Positions 7,560 to 17,688 are shown, counted from the stretch's first letter. The stretch: 31,000 bases of DNA from an uncultured Campylobacter sp. (GCF_938045465.1 NZ_CALIBF010000159.1:1-31000), one strand, 5' to 3'. Notes: a model not told the origin generated them from the letters alone. Numbers and translations: made by a program.

Positions 7560-8134
7560 TAAATAGCTTTTCCAGTGTTTGCTTTAAATAGCAAAATATC
7601 TGCCGTACGATTTATGATACTCATAACTTCGTATGCTTTGCGTTTTATAAGTAAGCTAAAGGTGTATGCGGGGATCGCTACAAAAATTCCACATCCTGTG
7701 GCAACCAGCGCCTCGCTGATCGCAGGAGCGATGGTGTCGATGCCGGAATTTCCGCCGCCAAGCTTGGAAAATGTGTGAAGTATACTAACAACCGTACCAA
7801 ATAGCCCGATAAATGGCGAAGTGGAGGCAACGATAGATAGCCAGGTAAGCCCGCTAGTGGAGTCGCGTTCGGCTTTACCTTTATAAATTTCCAAGGCTTC
7901 TTTTGAAATTTTATCGGTATTTACTTTTTGAAAAATAGAGCCCGAAAGCGAAATCCTACCGCCCATCAGCAAGGATTCGAGTGCCTTTGCTTCGCGGTGT
8001 TGCCACGCACTAAGCCCTACAAATCTAGAGATCAAAATCGTAAAAGTGACGATAAAATAGATGGATAACCAAGAAAGCACAAATATCGTAATAAACGTGC
8101 TTCTCGTAAAATAACTTAAAATTAGATCTAGCAT
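7559..8134 (-). CDS. tolQ: TolQ/ExbB-family proton-channel subunit
   Basis: This 191-residue MotA/TolQ/ExbB protein has three membrane helices. The first is at about 12-35 (TFITIFVLSWLSIYFIVTF). The other two form a C-terminal pair around LSIVASTSPFIGLFGTVVSI and EALVATGCGIFVAIPAYTF. STSPFIGLFGTV is the family's signature turn, and the TGCGIFVAIPA helix carries the conserved pore-lining small residues. With TolR it forms the proton-driven motor that moves TolA. It starts 2 nt after the atpC stop, so the Tol machine is in the same transcriptional run as ATP synthase, as in C. jejuni. Confidence 0.9.
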   Translation of the reverse strand: MLDLILSYFTRSTFITIFVLSWLSIYFIVTFTILISRFVGLSAWQHREAKALESLLMGGRISLSGSIFQKVNTDKISKEALEIYKGKAERDSTSGLTWLSIVASTSPFIGLFGTVVSILHTFSKLGGGNSGIDTIAPAISEALVATGCGIFVAIPAYTFSLLIKRKAYEVMSIINRTADILLFKANTGKAI

Positions 8135-8136
8135 AT

Positions 8137-8541
8137 TTAACTTTGCCTTGCGAATTCGTCGACTCTAGCCATGATTGCTGCGGAATTTGCCGCATCGGAG
8201 CTAATGGACGCAAGCATATCTTTGGCGCGCTGCAAAGACTTTGCTACGGCGCTTTCGCTATCGCCTCCGATAGCTACGGCTTGAGTGGCTAGGATAGTAG
8301 TTTTTTCTTCTGTAACTTCCAAAAATCCATCGTTTACCAAAACAAGCTGCTTTTTGCCATCTTTATCTACGATCTCGACGACGCCACCTTCGCTTTTGTC
8401 TTTAAGTCCCGTTAGCAAGCTCGCATGCCCCGGCAAAATACCCATTTCGCCAGTAATGCCAGGAAGCTGGACGGATTTGACCTCACCCGAAAAGACCATC
8501 CCTTCGGGCGTAACGATATCTAAAAGCAAAAATTCTTTCAT
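8137..8541 (-). CDS. atpC: ATP synthase F1 epsilon subunit
   Basis: This 134-residue subunit has the N-terminal beta-sandwich of about 85 residues (LLDIVTPEGMVFSGEVKSV, GEMGILPGHASLLTGL), the diagnostic block of AtpC. A C-terminal helical hairpin rich in Ala follows (SLQRAKDMLASISSDA). Epsilon couples gamma to the c-ring and can inhibit ATP hydrolysis. It lies 10 nt behind atpD and 2 nt before tolQ. Nothing unusual is seen. Confidence 0.95.
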   Translation of the reverse strand: MKEFLLLDIVTPEGMVFSGEVKSVQLPGITGEMGILPGHASLLTGLKDKSEGGVVEIVDKDGKKQLVLVNDGFLEVTEEKTTILATQAVAIGGDSESAVAKSLQRAKDMLASISSDAANSAAIMARVDEFARQS

Positions 8542-8551
8542 CTTAAAATTC

Positions 8552-9949
<1,398 letters not shown>

Positions 9950-9960
9950 CCATTTTCCTT

Positions 9961-10869
9961 TCATTTCATTGATTCGACACCGCTTATGATCTCGATAAGC
10001 TCAGTCGTGATAGAGCCTTGTCTGGCTTTGTTGTATGCTAAATTTAACTGCGATACACGTTCCTTGGCGTTGTTTGTCGCATTCTCCATCGCATTCATTC
10101 TCGAGCAATGCTCCGCCGCCAAAGAGTCAATAAGCGCGTAATACATGCTGTAGCTAAGATAGCTCTGGATTAAATTTAACATCAATGTTTCTTCATCCTC
10201 AGGGCTTTCAACTTCTACTTCCAATGTAGATGTTTTTAAAGCATCCTCGTTAATTGCAGGCTCACCGATCGGCACCAACGTATTTACGCGCATCTCCTGA
10301 GAGATCATATTTAAATAGCCGTTGTGGATAAGTATGACTTCGTCGGTTTTGCCTTCGTTAAAATCCTTAACTGCGGCTTGCACGATTTCGTTAGCTTTCT
10401 CGGACGATGGAGATGAGCTCACGCCGATATATCGCTCCAAAAGCTCAATGCCTTGAAAATCAAAATACTCTATCCCCTTTTTGCCGACGGCGCGAAGGCG
10501 AACCTTGATCTTTTTAGCTTTAAGCTCCTCGATCAAAGCTTTGATCTTTTTGATGGTGTTGATATTAAAACCGCCGCAAAGCCCTTTATCTGCGGTGATA
10601 AACAGCAAATCAACCACCTTTACCTCTCGAGTGGTATCAAAAATTCTAAGTTTTTCGTCGTTGCCTGAATTATTGCCTACGTAATTTTTAACGCGCGCAG
10701 AAATTTCACCCAAGACCTCGTTAATCTTCACCGCATAAGCTCGCGAGCGCATCGCCGCTTCTTTTGTGTTTTTAAGCTTGACGTTGGAGACCAGCTTCAT
10801 AGCTTTGGTAGTCTTCTCCGTATTTCTGACGCTCTTGATCTGTAGCTTTATATCCTTTAAATTTGCCAT
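9961..10869 (-). CDS. atpG: ATP synthase F1 gamma subunit
   Basis: This 302-residue rotor shaft begins MANLKDIKLQIKSVRNTEKTTKAMKLVS in the standard way (shown only to indicate the KAMK block at 23-26). The middle has the FITADKGLCGGFN signature. The C-terminal helix carries EHCSRMNAMENATNNA and YNKARQGSITTELIEI, which contact the alpha/beta hexamer. It starts 12 nt after atpA and ends just before atpD. The length is slightly above the E. coli protein but usual for the family. Confidence 0.96.
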   Translation of the reverse strand: MANLKDIKLQIKSVRNTEKTTKAMKLVSNVKLKNTKEAAMRSRAYAVKINEVLGEISARVKNYVGNNSGNDEKLRIFDTTREVKVVDLLFITADKGLCGGFNINTIKKIKALIEELKAKKIKVRLRAVGKKGIEYFDFQGIELLERYIGVSSSPSSEKANEIVQAAVKDFNEGKTDEVILIHNGYLNMISQEMRVNTLVPIGEPAINEDALKTSTLEVEVESPEDEETLMLNLIQSYLSYSMYYALIDSLAAEHCSRMNAMENATNNAKERVSQLNLAYNKARQGSITTELIEIISGVESMK

Positions 10870-10881
10870 AATTTAGCCTTT

Positions 10882-12396
10882 TTAAGCGGTAAAGGTCGCT
10901 TTAAAGTCATTTAGAGCCTTGATTAAATTTTCTTCCAAATCCTTCTCGATGGTCTTTTTACTTCTGATCTCTTCAAAAATTTCAGGATATTTTGCCTCGA
11001 TATACGGATAGAGCTCAGCTTCAAATTTACCAATTGAGCTCGTAGGCACGTCGTCTAAAAATCCGCGGCTTCCCGCAAAGATGATGACCACTTGATTTTC
11101 GACCGGAAGCGGCGAATAAGGAGGTTGCTTTAAAATTTCGACCATTCTTTGTCCGCGATCCAGCTGCTTACGGCTGCTCTCGTCCAAATCGCTCGCAAAC
11201 TGCGCAAACGCCTGAAGCTCACGGTATTGAGCGAGATCTAGGCGCAAGGTTCCTGAGACCTTTTTGATCGCTTTAATCTGCGCGGAACCGCCGACGCGGC
11301 TAACCGAAAGACCCACGTTGATCGCAGGACGAATTCCCGAGTTAAACAGACCCGACTCCAAGAAAATTTGACCGTCAGTGATAGAGATGACGTTTGTAGG
11401 GATATATGCCGAAACGTCGCCTGCCTGCGTCTCGATAATAGGAAGCGCCGTTAGGCTGCCTGCACCGAGTGCGTCGCTTAGCTTACTAGCACGCTCAAGC
11501 AAACGGGAGTGTAGATAAAATACGTCGCCAGGATACGCCTCACGTCCAGGTGGACGGCGCAAGATAAGCGACATCTCGCGATATGCGACCGCATGCTTGC
11601 TAAGATCATCGTAGATGATAAGCGCGTGGCGGGAGTTATCTCTGAAATACTCGCCCATGGTGCAGCCTGAATACGGAGCCAAATACTGAAGCGCGGCTGC
11701 CTCGCTAGCACCGGCTGCAACTACGATCGTATAATCCATAGCGCCGTATTCTTCAAGCTTTTTAACGACTTGTGCGACGGTAGATTGCTTCTGTCCGATC
11801 GCTACGTATATGCAGATGACATCCTGACCCTTTTGATTGATGATGGTATCAACAGCAACGGTAGTTTTTCCCGTTTGGCGGTCGCCGATGATGAGCTCGC
11901 GCTGTCCGCGACCAATCGGCACTAGCGCGTCGATCGCCTTAAGGCCGGTTTGAAGCGGCTCGTGGACGGACTTACGAGCCATGATGCCTTTAGCCTTTTC
12001 TTCGACAAATCTAGTATCGCTAGTCTCTATCGCGCCTTTGCCATCGATCGGTTCGCCTAGAGCGTTTACTACGCGACCGATTAATGCATCACCTACCGGA
12101 ACGCGCAAAAGCTTACCCAGTCTTTTAACGCTACTACCTTCGTTAATACCGCTAGTATCGCCTAAAATAACGATGCCGACACTGCCCTCCTCTAAATTTA
12201 ACGCGATACCACGAGCTCCGTTTTCGAATTCGACCATCTCGTTAGCCATTACGTTTTTTAAGCCGTAAACATTAGCAACGCCGTCTGCGACCGAAACGAC
12301 CTTGCCGGTTTCTTCGATATCAACGCTAAGATCGAAATTTTCGATTCGCTCTTTGATTATACTGCTGATTTCGTCTGCCTTAATTTTCGCACCCAC
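10882..12396 (-). CDS. atpA: ATP synthase F1 alpha subunit
   Basis: This 504-residue non-catalytic nucleotide-binding subunit has Walker A GDRQTGKT near residue 169 and Walker B ALIIYDDLSKHAVAYRE. The C-terminal signature PAINVGLSVSRVGGSAQ includes the family's arginine finger in SVSRVG. The N-terminus begins with the delta-binding amphipathic helix (KADEISSIIKERIENF). It starts 11 nt after atpH in the usual delta-alpha-gamma order. No anomalies. Confidence 0.97.
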   Translation of the reverse strand: MGAKIKADEISSIIKERIENFDLSVDIEETGKVVSVADGVANVYGLKNVMANEMVEFENGARGIALNLEEGSVGIVILGDTSGINEGSSVKRLGKLLRVPVGDALIGRVVNALGEPIDGKGAIETSDTRFVEEKAKGIMARKSVHEPLQTGLKAIDALVPIGRGQRELIIGDRQTGKTTVAVDTIINQKGQDVICIYVAIGQKQSTVAQVVKKLEEYGAMDYTIVVAAGASEAAALQYLAPYSGCTMGEYFRDNSRHALIIYDDLSKHAVAYREMSLILRRPPGREAYPGDVFYLHSRLLERASKLSDALGAGSLTALPIIETQAGDVSAYIPTNVISITDGQIFLESGLFNSGIRPAINVGLSVSRVGGSAQIKAIKKVSGTLRLDLAQYRELQAFAQFASDLDESSRKQLDRGQRMVEILKQPPYSPLPVENQVVIIFAGSRGFLDDVPTSSIGKFEAELYPYIEAKYPEIFEEIRSKKTIEKDLEENLIKALNDFKATFTA

Positions 12397-12407
12397 GCTT
12401 TACTCCT

Positions 12408-12941
12408 TTAAATTGCTTTTAAAATATATTCGCTCATTTTTTGTTTCAATCTATCAACTGAAAAACTAATCTCAAATCCAAGATCCTCGACTTCGATCTT
12501 AATACCCTCAAGCTCACTTTTAACGGATTGAAGAGTAATATCTGCATTAAATTTCTTTGAAATTTTAGCCTCTAGCTCTTTTATTTTCGCGGCGTCTATT
12601 TCAGTAGCGGAATAAATTTTACCTAAGTATTTATTATCCAGCGCCGCAATATTCTTGCGCAGTTCCTCGACTATCTGTGGAATTAGCGCAATACGCCTAT
12701 TCTTAGCTAAAAGTTTAATAAAATTTACGATTTTTTCGCTTGGATTTTTTATAAATGACGCGATAAGTTCCACTTTGGATTCCTCTTTTAGCGTCGGAGA
12801 TTTTACAATATCTTGGAATTTTGGAATTCTAAATGCGCTCGCGACGCTCTCTAACGTCTGTAAAACAGAGCCTAGTTCATCTTTTTTGTAGCTCAGTATC
12901 AGGGCGTTTACATATCTTTTTGAGGTGTTATTTATCATCAT
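12408..12941 (-). CDS. atpH: ATP synthase delta subunit (stator, OSCP)
   Basis: This 177-residue AtpH has an N-terminal six-helix domain (SKRYVNALILSYKKDELG, FIKLLAKNRRIALIPQIVE) and a shorter C-terminal region that meets the b/b' stalk. The NKYLGKIYSATEID strand is a family hallmark. Its start overlaps the atpF stop by 4 nt. It links the peripheral stalk to the alpha-subunit N-termini. Confidence 0.92.
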   Translation of the reverse strand: MMINNTSKRYVNALILSYKKDELGSVLQTLESVASAFRIPKFQDIVKSPTLKEESKVELIASFIKNPSEKIVNFIKLLAKNRRIALIPQIVEELRKNIAALDNKYLGKIYSATEIDAAKIKELEAKISKKFNADITLQSVKSELEGIKIEVEDLGFEISFSVDRLKQKMSEYILKAI

Positions 12942-13453
12942 CCGACCTTTTTCTCTACGATTTTAACCAGTTTGTCTTGACCGAATTTAATGTCATCTGA
13001 TTCAAAAACGTCATCCAGAATCTCGCCTACGACCTCTTTTTTGATCTTGCGCGCCTCAAAGCTCTTCTGCTCGTCGAAAGATTTTTGCAAATTCGCAATC
13101 TCTTGCTCGGTTGCATTTTTTATCTTTTCGGCAGCGAATACGATCTCTTTTTTAGCGGTTTCGATTAAAGCTGCGCCTTGAACCTTGGCATCTTGCAGAT
13201 CTTTTTTAGCTTGCTCTTTGCGAGCTGCAGACTCTTTTAAAATTTTTTGATTAGCCTCAAGTCTAGATGCGATGCCGTTGATTCTACCTTGATATGCTGC
13301 TTTTGCGGGACCTTTTAGAAGATAAAACAAAATTCCGAAAAACAAAATGAAATTTATGCTTCGCCACAGCACATCGTAGTCTTTGACTCCATCGTGCCCA
13401 CCGCTTGCTAAAACAAACGCCGGAACGATAAATAAAAATAGATATTTTTTCAT
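12938..13453 (-). CDS. atpF: ATP synthase Fo subunit b
   Basis: This 171-residue peripheral stalk protein has an N-terminal hydrophobic stretch (KKYLFLFIVPAFVLASGG), possibly a cleaved signal. A second membrane helix follows (SINFILFFGILFYLLKGPA), then a long charged coiled coil (about 50-150, rich in KEQAKKDLQDAK-type heptads). That two-segment start is seen in b subunits of Campylobacterota. It pairs with the b' subunit encoded 10 nt upstream. atpB and atpE are not in this operon; in Campylobacter they are encoded elsewhere. Confidence 0.92.
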   Translation of the reverse strand: MKKYLFLFIVPAFVLASGGHDGVKDYDVLWRSINFILFFGILFYLLKGPAKAAYQGRINGIASRLEANQKILKESAARKEQAKKDLQDAKVQGAALIETAKKEIVFAAEKIKNATEQEIANLQKSFDEQKSFEARKIKKEVVGEILDDVFESDDIKFGQDKLVKIVEKKVG

Positions 13454-13463
13454 ACTGAAATCC

Positions 13464-13886
13464 TCATACTTTAGCTACAGCGCTGCTTAGAGCATTTTTA
13501 AATTCCGGAATTTTGGCTTGCAAATCATTTTTTAGATTGCGTTTTTGCTCATCCAAACCGCCTAAGAATTGATTGAAATCCTCCTCCATCGCGGCTTTTT
13601 TCTCGGCTATTTCTCTGGCGGCAGCCTGCTTCGCACTATCCATCGCCTCTTGCTTTATTTTAACAGCTTGCGACTTCGCAGCATCCATGATTCTTACGAT
13701 CTCTACTTTATCGGCATCTGCATCCTGTGCATTTTTCATCGCATTTGCCTCATCTTCTTTAATAATAGCCTCTCGCTTTTCCATATGCAAAAGTAGCGGT
13801 CTATAAAGCTTGATATTTAAGAAGTAAATCAAAGCTAAAAATACGACAATGGTCGTTATCATGGCGGTCAAACTTACGTCTAGCAT
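13464..13886 (-). CDS. atpF': ATP synthase Fo subunit b' (AtpF')
   Basis: This 140-residue second b-type stalk subunit has one N-terminal membrane helix (SLTAMITTIVVFLALIYFL) followed by KLYRPLLLHMEKRE and a long coiled coil to the C-terminus. A b/b' pair instead of a b homodimer occurs in Campylobacterota, cyanobacteria and some alphaproteobacteria. The start has a near-perfect ribosome site (GGAGGAGG). It is the first gene of the atp run, preceded by a 74-nt gap after parB that holds a possible promoter. Confidence 0.9.
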   Translation of the reverse strand: MLDVSLTAMITTIVVFLALIYFLNIKLYRPLLLHMEKREAIIKEDEANAMKNAQDADADKVEIVRIMDAAKSQAVKIKQEAMDSAKQAAAREIAEKKAAMEEDFNQFLGGLDEQKRNLKNDLQAKIPEFKNALSSAVAKV

Positions 13887-13922
13887 CGCACCTCCTCCAG
13901 GTTAGTTTTAAACAAAATGCGT

Positions 13923-13928
13923 ATTTTA
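13923..13928 (-). promoter_or_regulatory. Possible -10 element for the atp-tol operon
   Basis: On the minus strand the parB-atpF' gap contains TTG-TAAAAT about 37 nt before the atpF' ATG, in a very AT-rich stretch. The hexamer differs from TATAAT at one position and no -35 is evident. It is the only candidate in the gap, and this is the first sizeable gap upstream of the atp genes. Confidence 0.4.
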
Positions 13929-13960
13929 CAATATGAAAAATTAAAATACACTATAAAAAA

Positions 13961-14824
13961 TCATCCGATTTTCTTTAAAAACTCGGAAATTTGTAAAATT
14001 TCGCTAAATTCGATCGAAATTTTACGCTCTTTGATGCTTATTTTACCAAATTGATCAAGCTTAGCCTTTAGCTTTAAAAGCTCAGGCTTGAAGCTTTGAA
14101 ATTCCGCACCAGACTTTTTCTCTTTCGGAACGGTTTTATCTTTGAGCTTTTTGACTAAAGTTTCAGTATCTCTTACGCTTAGACGCTGTCCTAAAATGGT
14201 ATTTAGAGCTAAAATTTGATCCTCTTTTTCAAGTCCAACCATTATCTTGGCGTGCCCTTGCGAAATTTTATCTGCGCTTATGGCGTCTTGCACTTCGGAG
14301 CATAAATTTAAAAGTCTTAGCGTGTTGGTAATCTGTGTGCGGGACTTTTTGATGATGTCGGCTAACTCCTCTTGCGTGATCCTGTATTCGCCGATGAGCT
14401 CCTTATAGGACTTAGCAAGCTCGATAGGATTTAGATCCTCGCGCTGGATATTTTCGATGAGGGCAAGCTCTCTTAAATTTTGAGATTTTATGTCCGCGAC
14501 TACGGCTTTGATTTTACTCTCGCCCAAAAGCTTCGTCGCTCTTAGGCGTCGTTCGCCGGCGATAAGGACGTAAGAATCATCTTTTTGAATAACGATGATA
14601 GGCTGGATAAGCCCGTGGCGGGCGATGCTTTCGCTCAGCTGCCTAAGTGCCTCCTCATCGAAGCTCTGCCGCGGTTGATATGGATTTGGCTCGATTTTAT
14701 CGACATCGATTTCGATAACTAAACTATCTGCATTTCCACTTTCTAGCTCCCTGTTATAGGAGCTTTCTACGTCGTCTAAAATCGCACCGAGCCCACGCCC
14801 GAGTGCTCTTTTTACCTTGCCCAT
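13961..14824 (-). CDS. parB: Chromosome partitioning protein ParB
   Basis: This 287-residue ParB/Spo0J family protein has the CTPase/ParB box (EPNPYQPRQSFDEEALRQL, then VLIAGERRLRATKLL) at about 50-105. The block AELRELALIENIQRED is represented here by LRELALIENIQREDLNPIE. A helix-turn-helix follows at about 145-180 (TQEELADIIKKSRTQITNTL), and a basic C-terminal dimerisation region. It binds parS, spreads on CTP binding and is acted on by ParA in origin segregation. Its ATG overlaps the parA stop by 13 nt. No 16-bp consensus parS site was noticed in this window. Confidence 0.95.
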   Translation of the reverse strand: MGKVKRALGRGLGAILDDVESSYNRELESGNADSLVIEIDVDKIEPNPYQPRQSFDEEALRQLSESIARHGLIQPIIVIQKDDSYVLIAGERRLRATKLLGESKIKAVVADIKSQNLRELALIENIQREDLNPIELAKSYKELIGEYRITQEELADIIKKSRTQITNTLRLLNLCSEVQDAISADKISQGHAKIMVGLEKEDQILALNTILGQRLSVRDTETLVKKLKDKTVPKEKKSGAEFQSFKPELLKLKAKLDQFGKISIKERKISIEFSEILQISEFLKKIG

Positions 14825-15603
14825 TTTTGCTCCATTATGGATTTAGCGAGGTCTTGATAAGCGATGGAGCCAGCAGATTTTATATCGTATAAAACCACCG
14901 GCTTGCCAAAACTTGGGCTTTCGGCTAGCTTAATATTGCGCGGGATGATGACTAGATCATCACTCTTGCCGATACGAAAGAGCTTATCATCAAAATACTC
15001 GCGTAAATTCGCAACTGTCTCTTTGGCGAGATTGTTTTGCAAACTATACATCGTAGGCAAAAATCCGCGAATTTTTAAATTTTTATTGAGCGTTTGCTTA
15101 ACGACTTTTACGGTATTTAGGATCAACGCGACGCCTTCAAGCGCGTAGAATTCACACTGAATCGGGATGATGACGCTATCGCTTGCGACCAAGGCATTTA
15201 CCGTAATGCTACCCAGCGTCGGCGGCGAATCGATGATGATGAAATCGTATCTGTCCTTAACCTCGGAAATTTTATTTTTTAGCATTAGTTTGAAGTCTTT
15301 CTCTTCACTTACTTCGCGCTCGATGCCTACAAGTCCGATATTTGACGGCACTAAATCCATAAACTCAAGTTCGGTTTTTTGGATCACTTCGGACATGCTC
15401 TTACGCCCCGTTAGGACGTGATAAATGTTAAATTCAAAGTCGCTGCGGTTAAAGCCAAGCCCGGTCGTAGCGTTCGCCTGAGGGTCTACGTCGATCAGTA
15501 GGACCCGCTTTTTCTTTATCGCTAGCGACGCAGCAAGATTAACCGCTGTGGTCGTCTTTCCGACGCCGCCTTTTTGATTGGCAATCGTAATTACTTCACT
15601 CAT
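14812..15603 (-). CDS. parA: Chromosome partitioning ATPase ParA/Soj
   Basis: This 263-residue deviant Walker-type ATPase has IANQKGGVGKTTTAVNLAAS at residues 7-26, with the signature lysine in KGGVGKTT. Walker A' is FIIIDSPPTLG, and the Walker B-like strand is LLIDVDPQANATTGLG. It is a chromosomal (small, Soj-like) ParA without the N-terminal HTH of plasmid type Ia proteins. The start overlaps birA by 4 nt. In Campylobacter parAB sit between birA and the atp operon, as here. Confidence 0.96.
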   Translation of the reverse strand: MSEVITIANQKGGVGKTTTAVNLAASLAIKKKRVLLIDVDPQANATTGLGFNRSDFEFNIYHVLTGRKSMSEVIQKTELEFMDLVPSNIGLVGIEREVSEEKDFKLMLKNKISEVKDRYDFIIIDSPPTLGSITVNALVASDSVIIPIQCEFYALEGVALILNTVKVVKQTLNKNLKIRGFLPTMYSLQNNLAKETVANLREYFDDKLFRIGKSDDLVIIPRNIKLAESPSFGKPVVLYDIKSAGSIAYQDLAKSIMEQKWAR

Positions 15604-16235
15604 CTTAAAGCATAAACCCTTTCTTCATTTATTATGATCGATCCGTCTTCGCAAAGTTTAGCCTGCTCGAGCGAAATTTTTTCGTCGCCTAGATGAACGC
15701 TAAATTTTTGCGATTTTTGGAATTGTAACGAAAAATTTCTAAAAATTTGCTTCCACGAGATTTTATTTTCATATAGCGCAAAAAAGCCCTCTATAGCGTC
15801 TTTTGCGCTGATTTTTATATCTAAAATTCCCGCATATTCGGGTGCACCGAGTAGGTTCATGCCGATGCCGCAGACGAGGGTATTTTTGATCTTATTCGTC
15901 ATCGTCCCACCGATTTTGCGCTCGCCCAGATAAAAATCGTTGGGCCATTTAAGCCAAAGCTGCGAACCGAGCGATGCTAGAAGCTCCTGCATGATCATCG
16001 CAAAATATATGCTCGCCGACTGCAGCGGCACGTCCGCGGGCAGATCCGTTTGGGCTACGCAAAACGAAAAAGCAAGATCGCCGCTTGCGCTCTGCCAGTC
16101 GTTGCCGCGCGAGCCGATACCGGCGCTTTGGCGATTTGCGGCTATCGCAAAAGGCGGCGTTATCCTGCCTTCGCGCACGGCGCCTACTAAAAACTCCTGC
16201 GTAGAGGGCATTTGCTCTACAAATTCTATCTGCAA
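15600..16235 (-). CDS. birA: Biotin--[acetyl-CoA-carboxylase] ligase, short form
   Basis: This 211-residue biotin protein ligase has the catalytic domain only, with no N-terminal DNA-binding domain, so it is a group I enzyme and not a repressor. STQEF at 11-15 opens the domain. SAGIGSRGNDW at about 37-47 corresponds to the GRGRxxxxW biotinyl-AMP loop. LKWPNDFYLGERKIGGTMT is the conserved KWPND block, followed by CGIGMNLLG. It biotinylates the acetyl-CoA carboxylase carrier protein. In the loop the usual GRGRR becomes GIGSRG, a mild variation. The start overlaps the unrecognised frame upstream by 10 nt, and parA overlaps its end by 4 nt. Confidence 0.9.
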   Translation of the reverse strand: MQIEFVEQMPSTQEFLVGAVREGRITPPFAIAANRQSAGIGSRGNDWQSASGDLAFSFCVAQTDLPADVPLQSASIYFAMIMQELLASLGSQLWLKWPNDFYLGERKIGGTMTNKIKNTLVCGIGMNLLGAPEYAGILDIKISAKDAIEGFFALYENKISWKQIFRNFSLQFQKSQKFSVHLGDEKISLEQAKLCEDGSIIINEERVYALR

Positions 16236-16774
16236 AACCCGCTCCTTGCGTAAGACGAAGGGCTCGCCTTGAAATATTGCAAGCGTTTAAATTCTGCGTA
16301 GCGATAGAATTTTGCGACAAGATAAAATTTAGCACGATTAAATTTTACGAAGTAGCGGAATTTTATGCGATGAAATTTTGCGATCTTGCTAAACTCTTCG
16401 GCAACGTGAATTTTCCTAGCGGCACTGCGATAAAATTTTAAAGCTTTATCTCGCAAAAATTCTGCGGCACGATCATAGAATTTTAAATGGTGAGTGTTCG
16501 GTATAGCGCTGTAAAGTCCGCAACTGCGGCGGAGAAATTTAAAGCTCCTGCGAGCGTAAAATTTTAGAGCATAGAAGCGAGGTTTTAAAATTTTATAAAG
16601 CCTTGATTTTGGAGCTTCGCTTCGAAATTCCGCACAGTAAAATTTTACTTCACGATCGCGGCGATACCTGGAACAGAATTCTGTCGTGACGTCAAAAATG
16701 CGGCGCAAATAAAATGCCCGCATAGCATCAAAAGCGTGGCACAAAACGCGATAATTTAAAATCCCGCTTAGCAT
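16226..16774 (-). CDS. Unrecognised Lys/Arg/Phe/Tyr-rich reading frame built on AAATTTTA tracts; may be non-coding spacer
   Basis: This frame of 182 codons exactly fills the fmt-birA interval. Its ATG overlaps the fmt stop (ATGCTAA) and its end overlaps birA by 10 nt. The translation is low-complexity and very basic, with many xKFYx and xEFxR units (VKFYC, LKFYA, AKFYL, AKFYR, AEFKR). There are no conserved motifs and no signal peptide. The units come from AAATTTTAc/AAATTc tracts that are common in this genome's spacers, which argues for non-coding DNA. Against that, 13 of about 15 AATT cores sit in the same codon phase, with spacings of 15, 18, 21, 24 or other multiples of three. AKFYR units loosely resemble pentapeptide repeats but the register is not kept. 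No ribosome site is evident beyond possible coupling to fmt. Confidence 0.3.
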   Translation of the reverse strand: MLSGILNYRVLCHAFDAMRAFYLRRIFDVTTEFCSRYRRDREVKFYCAEFRSEAPKSRLYKILKPRFYALKFYARRSFKFLRRSCGLYSAIPNTHHLKFYDRAAEFLRDKALKFYRSAARKIHVAEEFSKIAKFHRIKFRYFVKFNRAKFYLVAKFYRYAEFKRLQYFKASPSSYARSGFCR

Positions 16775-17688
16775 ATCAGATCACCGATCTTTAGCCGCTT
16801 GCCGTTTAGATACGCACTAGCGTCCACGGGCTTTTTGCCTGGCTCTTGCACCTTTATGATCTTAACCGCGCCCTCCCCGCAAGAAACGCAAAAACTGGGC
16901 TTATCGACGCTTAAAATTTCGCCTTCGCGTTCAAATTTGCGCTCGCAAGATTCGCGCAAGATTTCTAAATCCAAAATTTTTAGTCCACTAGCTAGATAAA
17001 TCCCCGGCCAGGGCGTCAGCGCGCGAAATTTATTATAAATTTGCTCTGCGCTTTCCTCAAAGCTAAAAAGCCCGTCGGATTTTACGATTTTTTTGCAGTG
17101 CGTAGCCTGCGTGCCGTCCTGCTTTAATGGCTTTAAATTTGCAAAATTTTGCAGCACTCGCACTATCAGCTCGCCCGCGAGACCCCCGAGCTCGCCAAAC
17201 AGCTGCGCCGCCGTTTTATCCTCGCAAGGCGTGTAGGCAAAATCAAGCATATCGCCCGTATCAAGCCCCACGTCCATCAACATCGCCGTCACGCCCGTCT
17301 GTCTCTCGCCCGCCAAAATCGCGCTTTGGATCGGGCTTGCGCCGCGGTATTTTGGCAGGATCGAGGCGTGCAGGTTTATACAAGGCGCGATATCAAGGAT
17401 AGCCTGCGGCAAAATTTTACCGTACGCTGCAACCACGATAAAATCAGGCTTTAGCTCTTTTATCTGCGCTGCAACCATTTCGTCTTTTAAACTCGCGGGC
17501 TGAAAGATTGGCACGGCGGGCAGATGTTGCTGCGCGTAAACTTTAACCTCGCTAGGCGTTAAAATTTGCTTCCTGCCGACGGGCTTATCGGGCTGCGTAA
17601 AGACAGCCGCGATCTCAAATTTCGCCCCCGCAAGCGCGCGTAAAATTTTAGCCGCATACTCGGGCGTTCCCATAAAAACTATATTCAT
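16768..17688 (-). CDS. fmt: Methionyl-tRNA formyltransferase
   Basis: This 306-residue enzyme formylates initiator Met-tRNA using 10-formyl-THF. The N-terminal Rossmann part opens IVFMGTPEYAAKIL. The catalytic block INLHASILPKYRGASPIQ carries the Asn and His of the N-x-H pair and the SLLP-like formyl-THF site. The catalytic Asp is in MDVGLDTGDML. The C-terminal OB-like domain ends LNGKRLKIGDLI. AAGGAAAAG precedes the ATG. In C. jejuni proB lies just upstream of fmt; here there is spacer DNA and an EF-hand gene instead. Confidence 0.95.
   Translation of the reverse strand: MNIVFMGTPEYAAKILRALAGAKFEIAAVFTQPDKPVGRKQILTPSEVKVYAQQHLPAVPIFQPASLKDEMVAAQIKELKPDFIVVAAYGKILPQAILDIAPCINLHASILPKYRGASPIQSAILAGERQTGVTAMLMDVGLDTGDMLDFAYTPCEDKTAAQLFGELGGLAGELIVRVLQNFANLKPLKQDGTQATHCKKIVKSDGLFSFEESAEQIYNKFRALTPWPGIYLASGLKILDLEILRESCERKFEREGEILSVDKPSFCVSCGEGAVKIIKVQEPGKKPVDASAYLNGKRLKIGDLIC

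Noticed and set aside
7559..8134. ExbB/ExbD/TonB rather than TolQ/TolR/TolA identity
   Set aside because: Sequence alone allows it, but direct linkage to tolB, pal and cpoB favours the Tol assignment.
15949..16335. Minus-strand frame of 128 codons overlapping the birA start
   Set aside because: It lies out of frame within birA, and its Arg-rich translation matches nothing.
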